Source: Pleurotus djamor (Eukaryota > Basidiomycota > Agaricomycetes > Agaricales > Pleurotaceae). From it: a stretch of 38,077 nucleotides of DNA. The notes under the pieces are model-generated. The model was not told the origin of the DNA, searched no databases, and saw only the letters and a program-made list of their open reading frames with translations. Location of the stretch: assembly GCA_029747585.1 (NCBI GenBank), contig JAPEVF010000435.1:1-38077 (forward strand), in the 5' to 3' direction. The translations under genes and the position numbers were made by a program. Shown piece after piece: positions 10,979 to 21,507 of this stretch. The stretch's first letter is position 1; each line of letters begins with the position of its first letter.

Positions 10979-11380
10979 TACCACCGCGTCCTTACTCGGC
11001 ATAACCGATCTGACCTGGGTTCCTACCACAGTCGCCGTCAGCTTGCCAGTTCTGTGAATCTCCTCCGTCCCTCATCGACATCGATGCATGAGTCCCTCCC
11101 GCGCTCGTGTCTCTACGTCTCTGCTATCGCTTCAGCCCCAGTCTCCTCATGCCGCTATTACTCCATCCCTCCATACAAGCCACGCATTGCTCAGCCGAGA
11201 GTCGTTTTCCATCAAGTCGCCGGGAAGGATTCAAATGCAAGAAACTCTGGGCACATCGTCTATTCACTGCTAGTCATAGTTATGAACGGCTCCGACCATA
11301 ACGCAAAACGGAAACAAAAAAANCAAAACCCGCGCACTTGTCACTTCCTGATCATACTCCATAAGTATGCTTATGCATGA
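10743..11380 (+). pseudogene. Truncated 5' copy of the HAD phosphatase gene, fused to unrelated sequence
   Basis: Exons 10743-10785, 10842-10883 and the start of 10929-11380 copy exons 1-3 of the intact gene at 16129. Intron 2 is almost unchanged and intron 1 has diverged. The copy keeps HAD motif I, FDMDGLMIDSE, and both splice sites. Homology stops just after 'gacatgaaagc' near 10978, where the intact gene continues into GCMGK. From there the third exon stays open for about 134 more codons of unrelated sequence, passing one N at 11323, to TGA at 11380. The lost part includes the cap domain and HAD motifs II-IV, so the product cannot be an active phosphatase. It is most simply a partial-duplication pseudogene, but the open chimeric frame could be expressed. 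Confidence 0.75.
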
Positions 11381-11528
11381 TCTTCAAATCATGTCTGGTC
11401 GAGAAATAGCAGTGTGCAACCGTCGTAGACTCGTATTCTTGTTTTCCCGCGTCTTGGGACGCAGGCCCGGAAGGCTTTCAAGTTTCTCCTATAAATTCCG
11501 AAGTTTCATACGTCTACCATCTGGTCGG

Positions 11529-13850
11529 ATGGAGACAACTATCAATATGTCAGTCCAAGCCATAGACTTTCACAAACTCGACCTGTACGTGCTCCCCCCG
11601 TATTCCAACACAATCACTCTCATCGCTCCTTACGCACTCCCAGACCGATAGGCCTGATTGAACCCAAGTTCTCCTTTTCCTCAACACTCCTCCTGTTGTA
11701 TCGATGCCGGTTTATCATCCTCTTCTTTGCACTCTGGGCTACCTTTGTGTATTTCTGTTTCACCGATATCGTTACGTGGGACGTGTGCAAGTATCCCATT
11801 GTCGTGTCGTAAGTGATCTCCTCTACATAGAGTACACATACTCTCCTATTGTTAAATGTTAAATGTTACTTGAACGTTTAATGCTTGATTTAATTTATAG
11901 CCCGATCACATTCTTCCTCGCACTATTCCTCGGGAGGGTATACAATTGCTACCACCGCGTGGTAAAGTCTATCAACGCATGGAGAGTTATATCCAAGTCT
12001 CTCGCGTCGTTCGCAGATAGTGTGTATCATGGTGAGACCACCTCGTGATCAATCTTACTCTTACCATTCACGTTCACATTCTGATTTCTGCATTACGTTC
12101 TACTTTATTATTCGACTACTTTATTCGACTAGATGCGCCCCCGGAAAACGAAGACGAACTCCAAGAACTGGATAATGTTATCCGGTCTTTGGGGGAGTTG
12201 GTTGTTGCGTTAGGTTTGTACGACCCCAATCCCAACCCACAGCATCGGATAGGCGGTGATAAAGATCATAAAGATCATAAGGAGGAGGAAGAGGAGGAGG
12301 CTGTAAGTCCGGTTCACTCAACAATCAACTCTCGTTTGTTTCTACACTAAAATCATATAATCATATCATATAGCTCTTACCACACCCACACCCATCAAGT
12401 TCAACTGCGCCTCAAGCTCAGGACTCACAGATTCCTCCTTCTCCTCCACCTTCACCCCGGCCCGAGTACTTGTACGACGTCGTCGAATCCACCCTCTCCA
12501 ACGTCCTAACGCGTATCTACTCCCCCCTCAAACTTTACATCCCCAACATCCCCCTCCCGACAGATGCGGACACGCGTGGTGGGATTTGGGCGGATGTGGT
12601 GTGGACACCGGAGAGGTTACTTGATGATTTGGTAAGTTCAAAGTTGAACTTGAAGTGTATAATCATAGAGGATACTCACTTGCGCTCATTCCTTCCTATG
12701 NTTTTTTACTCTTTATCGTTTTTTATTTTCAGGGCGGTTGGAATTGGAACCTCCGGATGAAGATGAGGATGAGGAGACATGCGTGGGTGGATGATGTGGT
12801 TAGCGCGGCTGCCGTCGAAGGTACGTCCGCACTCGGTTCACAGTAATCATCAAACTTACCGTCCAACCTACTCATTCGATTTTTCTCAATACACTCTCTG
12901 CCCTTCATTCCGTCGTTTTTCACGATTCATGAAGCGAGATGTGTGTTGAGAACGAATGTAAAAGAAAACCTGTTTAAGTTTAGGTGGCTTTGGCCGTTCC
13001 GGTGCGTGGTTCTCAACTCCCCCTTGAATTTATCTATATGCATTGTGTGCTGACCGGCTTCCTCTTCCTTTTCCNTTTTTTTTATCGTGCTACGTATGTA
13101 GATGCATTATCCATACGTGGATCTCCACCGCCCTATTCTGCTTTTTGTTGGTACGTCTTCCTCCCTTCCATCCCTTCTTCTCATCCCTCATCACGGACGC
13201 TGATACGGTGACTATCACACAAACGTACAAAGCCACTGTCACTTTTGGCGGTTACGGGATGGAAATGTATCCCCATCACCATCGTCGCGGTGAGTCAGCC
13301 ACCTCGACTGCCTTGCGAGCACCCAGAATTTATCTATGTAATTTGTTTCTACTCTATCTAACTTGTTACATCTCCTCACCTTAGGCATCGTTTTTCTTCT
13401 CTGTCCTCGTCGCTGCGGATGATAACGACCGTGAGTAGTTCTCCTACCTACCCTCCAACTCCCTTATAGCGAAACTCACGATGCAACCTGCTTCCTAGAC
13501 ATGATGACGAAATGTACGTACCTCGCATTCGCATCTCATTCTCGTCTCCGCTCACACCTCCCACCTCACTTATCTCATCACTGACAGGCAACAAACCATG
13601 CAGCTACATCTCTTCCAAAATAGATCCCTTCATAGCAATATGCTGCTTCATAATCGAGACCCACAAAACCAAGTTCAACAGCCTCCGCGCCGATATCCGT
13701 GAAGCGGCTTCCAATGGTTACTTCGATGTTAATTCTCCTGAATTCTTCGGTTATCAGGTTTTGGATTACGTCGTGATGGGGTTACCTATGTGTTTGGTCT
13801 GGGGGAGGTGGAGAAGGGGGAGTGTGAGGAGGGAGAGGGANNGAGGGGTN
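11529..13850 (+). CDS. Bestrophin-like multi-pass membrane protein, many small exons
   Basis: Twelve phase-consistent exons: 11529-11584, 11644-11808, 11901-12031, 12133-12302, 12374-12631, 12733-12820, 12935-13001, 13102-13150, 13233-13289, 13385-13430, 13499-13513, and 13588 into a G-rich stretch with Ns, where the stop cannot be placed. The N-terminal hydrophobic region contains FALWATFVYF, and FFLALFLGRVYNCYHRV is followed by INAWRVISKSLASF. Their spacing resembles the start of fungal bestrophin-type anion channels (WAT... then SFRT..AY.R...W). LPLSLLAVTGWKCIPIT resembles the later bestrophin GW..IP segment. Between them is a long insert with HKDHKEEEEEE and a proline-rich tract. The canonical acidic gate motif was not recognised, so the assignment is tentative. 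Exon 11 is 15 nt. Confidence 0.5.
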
Positions 13851-13890
13851 TGANGGAGGAGGAGGGAAAGGGAGGGGAGNATATTTTCGA
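13799..13890 (+). repeat. G/A-rich low-complexity tract with Ns
   Basis: A purine-only (gga/ggag)n tract carries several Ns. It overlaps the C-terminal end of the bestrophin-like gene and hides its stop codon. Confidence 0.8.
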
Positions 13891-14526
13891 NGGGTGAGGA
13901 AGAGTTGGGCCTTGGTTATCTTTTTCGAATGGCTTGAAACGGTCGCACGATGGCCCCTTTGCTTCCAGCCGTTTGCGTATGATGATTGATGAGTACTGAA
14001 GTACTGAATATTGAGGCCACCACAAATTCTGACGGTGACAGTTTTATCCGTGGACCCAACACCCGCACCCGCACGTGCCGGTCTCCGCACTTAGAACATC
14101 GTCAAACATCGAACGTCAAACGTTCGCGCGAATTCAGCGACGATTCCAATGAATACAGTAAGGGATGAGCGCTGTTTAACCGCACAAAAAGATCTCGAGG
14201 TTGCAGAAACGATTTACATCACTAACTTCCAGTGTTTACATGGACCATGGTACCATGCATGGAAAGGAGGTGTTAGGAGAGAAAAGGAGAGCCGGCCCCG
14301 CTCGTCTAGACCTCCCTCCTCCTGCCGCACCTGACGTCGGTGTGGATCTGTCGTCAAGGACTTGTACTTCTCCCGGTCTCCCAGTCTCCTGGAAAGTCGC
14401 CTCATAGAGAGCCTCTGAAAACGTACAAATAGGGCCATGTTTTCGCCAGTAAAATCCCAAGTTCTCATCCTCTTTGAAGACATCTGAACTTACCAACTCA
14501 TAACAATCATCACTCGCATTCACATC
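13891..14526. other. Intergenic region
   Basis: No supported gene. Open frames on the two strands overlap each other (for example 14236-14631 minus runs antisense across the start of the next gene). It probably holds the 3' end of the membrane-protein gene and the promoter of the gene at 14527. Confidence 0.45.
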
Positions 14527-15142
14527 ATGTCTACCACAGTCACATTCGCTCGTCAGACGTTCTTCGTCTACGCTGTGTGCCAGTATTACGCTGCTGTCGG
14601 CCTTGGCTTGGTGAGCTGAATTCTCTTTCATCGCTCGTATTCTCCATCTGACGCCTTCTTTTCAGAGTGTCCTTTCGCTCATCATCAACGCCGCCGTTCC
14701 CGAGCAATTCGAGAATTATGTTCTTCATAAAACAGGTCCATTCGTTCGACGCGCATCAGCCTCGTCGCACTCTTTGGACGACTCTGAACTCGTACAAACA
14801 CCTAAGATCGAGATCACAGTCGTCCAAGAAACTACAATCGAGGTCTCATCCGCCGAACAGTTCTTCCCGACGTCCGTCTTCGCGTCCGTGACTGTCGAGC
14901 CTCAGCCAAAGAAAGAGAAAGCTCCTCTTCGCCCCCTCCGTCTCCTCCAGATTCGGAGGTCGTCCTTCAGCGGCGTTGACACCATCATCAGTAAAGTCAA
15001 CGACGCTGGCAAGAAGATTGCTTTCCCCAACATGAAGCTCAACAAGGGATTCACCAAGCGTCTCCGCTCGAACTCAGGCTCTTCGTCCAACCTTCGTGCT
15101 CCCTCTCCCAAGATGGAGCTATCGAGGTCTGGAACTATGTAA
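14527..15142 (+). CDS. Hypothetical protein with hydrophobic N-terminus and basic Ser-rich tail
   Basis: Exons 14527-14610 and 14666-15142 (GT-AG intron of 55 nt) give about 186 residues. Residues 1-40 are largely hydrophobic (FFVYAVCQYYAAVGLGL, then SVLSLIINAA), which suggests a membrane hairpin or anchor. A Thr/Val/Glu-rich middle and a basic C-terminal half (LRPLRLLQIRRSSFSG, KLNKGFTKRLRSNSGSSS) follow. Codon third positions are strongly C/G-biased, supporting coding. No family is recognised. The last codons overlap a strong donor (at|gtaaga), so a spliced isoform could continue downstream, where 15241-15423 also looks coding. Confidence 0.7.
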
Positions 15143-16128
15143 GAGCCTTGAGTTATTGCATACGCAGTAGCTCTCTGCTTCGAGTAAGTTCATATTTCAC
15201 CCTTTCACGCTTAAGGCATTGGTCTGACATCCATTCGCAGACGCCGCCCTTCGAAATACGCATGCCTCGGCCACATCATACGGCCCGCTCACCAATCAGT
15301 TCTTCGCGAACACCAGAGCAAATCCATCGCATGCACACACCCATCGCATTGTCCGCCTCACCGAGAGGGCGCGCCGTGGGCTCTCCACTCCGGAGTAGCT
15401 CTCACAGCGCCTTCAGTCCGTAGAACCCGGGCTAGGATCAATGGCTGGCGTTTTTCCATTATACTCATTATGTATTACCTGCAATGGCGAAGCAATTTAT
15501 TTTCTCTTTTTTTTTCGAGACATCATTTGAGCGNTGCTGGGCTCCTTGTTCAACGCTCCTTGCTCTCATCGTGCATTCAACATTCATTACTTGTTATTAC
15601 ACTGATCCTTTTTGATTCCATTCTCCTGTGGTTTTTACGCGTGTATGGATCCCATTGAATGCCTAGTATGAGCATTTAATCCTGAGACAGCATGGGCTGC
15701 CAAACAGCCTCAGTTTTCCTTTCATGGGTGCGTTCTATGAATGAACTTGTCGAGTCTGTCATTGTGGTTGGTTCTGGAATCTCGGACGACTAGCACGACA
15801 GGGGACATATGTACAGCCTCCTCTAATAAACCCCTAGAACCAACTTCCTCTATATCACCCAATAACACGGCAAATCTCTGCTGTAGGTACAGTTGACTTA
15901 CTATACTTATATTTAGAATGGCCCGAACTGTTTTTTAACGGCTTGAGGACTGTGCTGCTGTTACGGCAAGTATACGGCGCGAAAGAAATTGAAAAGACTC
16001 CTAGAGTCCCTGGGTCACGTGGACGAAGTGGAACGTAAATTCCTTTTCAGGACCTGAAAATTCAGGTTGGTCAAAGGGAACGTTGGCCCTTCGAGTCGTT
16101 TTGTCCAGATTCAATTACATCGACAAAG
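15143..16128. other. 3' flank with a coding-like stretch, then intergenic
   Basis: After a good acceptor at 15240, one frame reads protein-like to a stop near 15400 (TSYGPLTNQFFANTRANPS) with C-biased third positions. A second frame is open to 15423. I could not join either to the upstream gene in phase. From about 15430 to 16128 nothing is recognised; this is the likely promoter of the HAD gene. Confidence 0.4.
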
Positions 16129-16369
16129 ATGGCTACGACCAAGGCAGAATATGTCATTTTTGACATGGACGGTACGTAGAAAACGCAACCGCCCATCAAA
16201 TATACGTGCTTATAAATTATGCCTTTGATTGCAGGTCTGATGATTGATTCCGAGCGCGTTTACACTGACGTTACCAGTACGCGCTCTGCAGCCCTATCTG
16301 TGCTGCTGTTGATGTGAACAGATGAAATTCTCAGCAAATATGGCAAGGAGATGACTTGGGATATGAAGG
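16129..16369 (+). repeat. Segmental duplication, parent copy
   Basis: The source of, or sister to, the partial copy at 10743-10978. The match ends inside exon 3, about where the parent reads on into GCMGK. Confidence 0.85.
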
Positions 16370-17105
16370 CTGGTTGTATGGGGAAACGTTAGTCAAATCG
16401 ATCAGACCTCGGACTTGTATACTTAGTATTTACGCTTTTCCCTTTAGCTGAACGCGACGCGGCAGCCCATCTTCTGTCATTCTTCCCTGAGGTCCCTCTG
16501 ACTACTGAAGACTACCTGAAGCAACGAAATGAACTACAGGATCTTCGATGGCCACATGTCCAGTTGATGCCTGGAGTCAGCAGGTTGATTAAACATCTAC
16601 ACGCACACAAGGTTCCTATCGCTGTCGCCACTGGATCCAGACGGCGAAACTTTGACTTGAAGACCCAGCACCTCGGAGAAGTATTCGACTGCTTTGACGG
16701 TAAAATCTTGTGCGCGGATGACCCAGTTCAAACGCCCACACGGAAAATGAAGGGAAAGCCCAGCCCAGACATTTTCATTTGGGCTGCCAAGATGCTGCTT
16801 GGGAAGGATGTGGGCGATCCAGATGTACAGCCCGACGCAAACGAAACGGCCGAACGACAGAAAGGATTGGTGTTTGAAGATGCCCTACCAGGAATGCAGG
16901 CAGGTAAACGTGCGGGAATGACCGGTGAGTAATAGTCCACTCATATCGATCTTTCTAATCCGAATTCTATACAGTGGTATGGGTCCCTGATTCCAACCTC
17001 CTGAACGTCGAATATGATGGCTCAGAGAGAGCCGATATTACGCTGAAATCCCTAGAAGATTTCATACCCGAACAGTGGGGTCTTCCACCATATTCTTCGC
17101 AATGA
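16129..17105 (+). CDS. HAD-family phosphatase, pseudouridine-5'-phosphatase (HDHD1)-like
   Basis: Five exons: 16129-16171, 16235-16276, 16322-16387, 16448-16924 and 16975-17105, giving about 252 residues. HAD motif I is FDMDGLMIDSE (nucleophile and acid/base Asp), motif II VATGSRR, motif III lysine in KGKPSPDIF, and motif IV VFEDALPGMQAGKRAGM. The cap lies between motifs I and II (type I helical cap), with FPEVPLTTEDYLKQR inside it. This is the layout of HDHD1/GPP-like phosphatases that act on small phosphorylated metabolites. The substrate cannot be read from sequence. All four motifs are intact, unlike the truncated copy at 10.7 kb. Confidence 0.88.
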
Positions 17106-17371
17106 AAATATAAATATTTAGCACACATCACGAATGGAGCATTGTCCCCCAGAATACGGCGAATACATGAGAGCGAAAACTTGTGTCCTCGGTGTCTTAG
17201 CAATTACACAACCTGATTACCGAGGATCCGCGGCATTAGCGTCAGCTCATATGTTATAACACGGCTGTGCTGGAAGGTCGACCACTACAACACAACCATC
17301 ACCGAAACCCTCATGTAAAAATCTCCTGCCTTCACCTTCTCTTCAAAGTGTGCTCATCACGTATTTATAGG

Positions 17372-18946
17372 ATGATCTCGCTGCAACATACGGGGACCGA
17401 ACTTACGATAGACCCGTTACCCCCGTGGTTAGATAAAGCCACCCAAAGTACCAACTCAGCAACACAGGATCAGCTGCACTCCGCTCAACTGGCCAGCGCG
17501 GCCCTGCAGCAGAGTATCAATCTCATCAAAGATGAGCTCCACGCCATCGACGACTATCTTGTCATGCTCCGGGACACCGAGCGGCAGATTGAATGGGAAC
17601 TCGACCAATATCAATGCGTACTCGCGCCAATCCGACGCCTTCCACACGAGATACTGTCCACCATCTTTACCGCTTGCGTGAGTAACGATATGGACGTCCT
17701 ATGCAACCCGGTCGACCAGAGAGAACCGCCAAGGGTCTTAGGGCGCGTTTGTCGCCTCTGGAGGTCAATCGTCGACTCTACCCCAGCGATTTGGAGTCGA
17801 ATACGCCTTGAGCTCAGAAACCTATCTCCTCTCGATACTTCCTCCCTTCATACCATAGGGAAATTCTTCCAGAAAACAGGGAACCACCCCATTCGGCTTT
17901 CCGTTGATTTTAGCCACTATGTTTCTCACCCGGCGATAGATATCGTCATTGCCCATGCGACTCAGTGGCAAGAAGTCAGCTTGACATTGATGAACACTTC
18001 GACTTGGGCAACACTTTCATCTATTCGGTACAACTTGCCCCTCTTACGCCACCTACGCTTGCAGCTCGGTTACACATGGAGAAACTCCTCGTCGCCTTTG
18101 CCATCGCACTTAAGCTATCCGATCGATATCTTTGCCCACGCATCTGCGCTCCGTAGCCTCGAAATGGAGCCATACGAGCGTCTCTCCCTACCATGGCATC
18201 AAATTCGTCAGCTTACCGCAAACTTCGAGAACATAGCTGATGTCTGGCAGCTCCTCGCGGATGCGAACAACGCTGTAGAATATGACCTCTGTTCCTCTAT
18301 CACACCGCCTATCACACCACCGCCTCACGAAGAAATCAAACTCCCATTTGCAAAGTCATTAACTCTGAGGTACAGCTATCGCATCCTTCAGTACTTGAAT
18401 ATGCCCCTCATCGAGGAATTGTGGGTTGCCGATGTCGAAAATCCAGACCCCGATACTGATTGGAGTGTAAATCCGTCGTTTTGCTCTCCCCGTACTATTG
18501 GGTTCATGATGATGCACACCGACCATTATCTTGCCATTCGCTACCTACTGTCCATGGTCCCTTCTCCAGTAACCCTGACTTGCGACATGGGGAGTGCCTA
18601 CGTTGTCTTGCCAGCTCTCCTCCCTCCACGCCGTACACGCCATCGGCAGAGGGCCGTCCTCCCCAAACTCCAACACATCATCCTATCTGGACGTGGCACT
18701 TGGGGAACCGGTCATCTTGTCGAAGTACTCCAAACGCGAAGGAAGTCATCTCACGCGTCTACTACCCTGCTTCAAACCTTAACATTTACGCGGACTGATC
18801 TAACCATTCCCCAGATCACTCGCCTCTTGACCCCTTGGGATAGTGGTCTAGGTGTCTCTTGTAACGGTGTCTGGATCGAAGAATCCTTTGTAACAAGTAC
18901 CGATGAAGAAGAATATCCTGGGGACGCCAGCAGTTTGACCACATAG
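17372..18946 (+). CDS. F-box domain protein, single exon
   Basis: Start ATG at 17372 (MISLQHTGTEL); an in-frame ATG at 17267 exists but adds an unlikely leader. About 524 residues. Residues 30-80 form a predicted amphipathic helix (LHAIDDYLVMLRDTERQIEW). The F-box APIRRLPHEILSTIF is at about 86-100, followed by RVLGRVCRLWRSIVDSTPAIW. Irregular leucine-rich repeats fill the rest, and the C-terminus is acidic (TSTDEEEYPGDAS). This is the standard mushroom F-box layout and is shared with the gene at 6.6-8.5 kb, so the two are probably members of one expanded family. Likely an SCF substrate adaptor; target unknown. Confidence 0.85.
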   Translation: MISLQHTGTELTIDPLPPWLDKATQSTNSATQDQLHSAQLASAALQQSINLIKDELHAIDDYLVMLRDTERQIEWELDQYQCVLAPIRRLPHEILSTIFTACVSNDMDVLCNPVDQREPPRVLGRVCRLWRSIVDSTPAIWSRIRLELRNLSPLDTSSLHTIGKFFQKTGNHPIRLSVDFSHYVSHPAIDIVIAHATQWQEVSLTLMNTSTWATLSSIRYNLPLLRHLRLQLGYTWRNSSSPLPSHLSYPIDIFAHASALRSLEMEPYERLSLPWHQIRQLTANFENIADVWQLLADANNAVEYDLCSSITPPITPPPHEEIKLPFAKSLTLRYSYRILQYLNMPLIEELWVADVENPDPDTDWSVNPSFCSPRTIGFMMMHTDHYLAIRYLLSMVPSPVTLTCDMGSAYVVLPALLPPRRTRHRQRAVLPKLQHIILSGRGTWGTGHLVEVLQTRRKSSHASTTLLQTLTFTRTDLTIPQITRLLTPWDSGLGVSCNGVWIEESFVTSTDEEEYPGDASSLTT

Positions 18947-19137
18947 AGTACATACACACGACACGCTGAGGATGGCCGTTTCCTATGTAGATTGAGATGG
19001 GCTAGTTATTAGGTATTATCGACTTTCACATGGACTACGAGAGTACGGAGGTATAGAGTAATATTCTATGTCTAACGCGATAGCAGAGTTCCCGAAAACG
19101 ACAGACGGACGAGGAAGCCCTAACAATCCGATCCCGA

Positions 19138-21114
19138 TTACCCTTCAAACACATCCGGCGGTACATCGATCCCAAAGTTCGCCTTCGCGCTCTCCCTCAT
19201 AGCTTTCTCCAGTTCGTCCTCAAAGCCTTTATGTTCCCAAGCCAGTCCCAATCGCTTCCTTACCCATTGTGAGATCTTCGATGAATAAAACCACAGATCA
19301 AGCGTAAGCATGATACTTCGGAAGATGACATGATGCCATGATTCTCGCAGTCGGTCGACGAATGATGTGTGTGGCATGGTAGTGAGCGAACGGGACGCCC
19401 AATAACCAGTTATACGGATTCGGTTCACAGGAGAGCCAAAGGCCTGGTTGTTCCCTTGAACAATCCTATAGACGCCATCAGCATCAAAGCTTCATGTTTG
19501 TCAATGAAAGAAGACGCGAACTCACCGCATGTTTCTCCCAAGGAATATCAATTCCTTCGGAATCTTATCCGTATCTGTCAAGAAGCCCTTCAACTTCTCT
19601 TTCATTATCGCGCTCTGCTCGTATTGGCTGAGCTGACTAAAGTTCGCGCCCAATCCCATGCCAGGTTCCGAGTCCTTGAATTTGACTGGCTGCAGTAGAG
19701 TAGCGCTTGCGAACAAGTCAGGCGCTCCGATNCCCCATTGTTCGGCGACNCGTCTGACGGNNGAAAGATCAGCAGCGAGTANGCCTCGCCACAAGTCTGC
19801 ATATTGTCGGCGGAATNGATCNGGTAGGCGNACNTAGAGACCGTGATCGAGGAGGACAAGTTGTGGNCGCGAAGGATTCGATGGATGTGGGCGAATAATG
19901 ACGTTCCCCGGATGAGGATCGCAATGAACCCAGCCCCAGTCGAATATTTGGGCACTGAACAATTCAACCATTATCTGCATGACCGCGTTCACTCCACCCT
20001 TGGGGATGACAGTACCCGGAGTATGCGGTTCATCGCCTTCGCCCATTAACTGCCTAACAGCAGCCTTATCGCTTAATCGAACGCCATCGATCCATTCAGC
20101 CGTCATAATTCGTTTTGTGGTGAGCTCGGGGTAGACTTTGGGCACATGAACGTTTTGTGACAGGCGAGGCTCCGATGCGACGAACTCGGCAGTTTCCTGA
20201 GCATTGGCTGCTTCCTGAATGAAGTCCAATTCCCTCCGCAGGTGCTCGGAGATGAAATCTGGTTGTAAATTCGATATAAGCACATGTTACAGCATGCGGG
20301 GATTGCCAAGATGAAAGCAGACGCACCAACAACAAAATAAGTGGGCAACTCGAAGAAGTAGTCGTACATCCGCATTACAATTTTGTAGGCGGCTAGATCC
20401 CATTCCATCTGTTTCTTGACATCCGGTTTCTGTATTTTTACAGCAACCCAAGCGTCTTCATTCCATAATTTGGCTTTGTGAACTTGTGCAATGCTGGCGC
20501 TTGCCATAGCCTTTTCTTCGAATATCTCGAATACTCCGTCCGGGCCATCGGGCGGACGCCCGAATTCTGATCGAAAGACTGAAAGAATGGTTGAATAGGG
20601 CACCTGTGGGGCATCATCGAAAAGCTTTGCGAATTTGGCTTGTATCGGCTTTGGTAGAACCGCTGCATTAGCACCGATAGCTTGGCCTAGGAAACAGTAA
20701 GCCCGAGCAATATACGATTCATTAATTCTGAGACTGACCTATCTTGATGTATAGACCGCCATTCGACGTCAGCAAGTCGTACAACCTATTAGCCACGCGC
20801 TCATGTAGGTCTGGAATCTGGTCCGTTTTTTCTGGCGTGAAGTTGAGCTTGTAATCCAAGGTGATCATAGCACACTACATCTTTGCTGTCAGAGCGTTTG
20901 AGCTGAGGCCGCGAGACACGGTTAAAATCAATCCACTTACTGTCCAAAATGTCCTCAAATTTCGCGTTATAGCAGAGGCGTTCAACTGATCATCGACTGC
21001 CCAGGCTGCTCCCGTTCCTAGTGCGACGTAGCCCAGTCGTTGGGCAAATTTGAGGCGTCGAGACGGTTGGGTACGGTTCACCGTCGAGAAGAGGCGCGAC
21101 GACGACCACAGCAT
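19138..21114 (-). CDS. ABC1/ADCK1-family (Mcp2-like) mitochondrial atypical kinase
   Basis: Five exons: 21114-20941, 20874-20739, 20686-20327, 20258-19526 and 19465-19138. The N-terminus (MLWSSSRLFSTVNRTQPSRR) is Ser/Arg-rich like a mitochondrial presequence and is followed by a short hydrophobic segment. Family signatures are GLYIKIGQAIG (KxGQ motif), the Ala-rich nucleotide loop ASASIAQVH, the lysine in WVAVKIQKPDV, catalytic VHCDPHPGNV and the metal site VLLDHGL. ABC1 kinases are mitochondrial or plastid and are linked to ubiquinone and lipid homeostasis. ADCK1/Mcp2 is the branch I favour from length and motifs. About ten Ns between 19732 and 19866 leave several residues after the LDHGL site unread. 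Confidence 0.9.
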
Positions 21115-21204
21115 TTTGGATGTACAGTGAAGTTCGAGTTCAAGAAATGAGCAGAGGCAATTTTGAGTGCGGCGACATCGAAAGCATCCGGGATTCGATG
21201 ACGA

Positions 21205-21463
21205 ATGGCTCTGGCTAGGCTGGCCGAAGTCATGCCGAGGAGTTATCCCCAGCTCTTCACACGCCACGTCAATGCGATATCTCAACATCTTGGCATTTCA
21301 ACTACGGATACTCCCTTACTTGCACTTTGCTATTACGACACCCCCTTCGAAAGGTTGTTTCGATTGATGACGACACGAACTTGTCATGAATGAGGTGCTT
21401 GAGCTCGCTAGAACGCTTGGGAGTCGTCGGATGAGACTTAAGAAGCTTGAGAGAAAGTTATAA
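21205..21463 (+). CDS. Small two-exon gene, unknown function
   Basis: Exons 21205-21353 and 21412-21463 join in phase through a GT-AG intron to give about 66 residues. It begins MALARLAEVMPRSYPQLF and ends with a very basic helix, RRMRLKKLERKL. The C-terminal basic helix is reminiscent of small mitochondrial ribosomal or assembly proteins, but I cannot name the family. It is divergent from the ADCK1-type kinase, with only 90 bp between start codons, so the two probably share a promoter. Confidence 0.45.
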
Positions 21464-21507
21464 CTCTATGAGAAGGCCAACTACTAGGCTACTAGGTCTG
21501 GGCGTAT

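Noticed and set aside
12262..12302. aaagatcat/gga repeats as a microsatellite or regulatory repeat
   Set aside because: They lie in frame in an exon and encode the charged KDH/poly-Glu insert; explained as coding low complexity.
14236..14631. 131-codon minus-strand open frame
   Set aside because: Antisense to the first exon of the gene at 14527, no recognisable domain, and no splice support.
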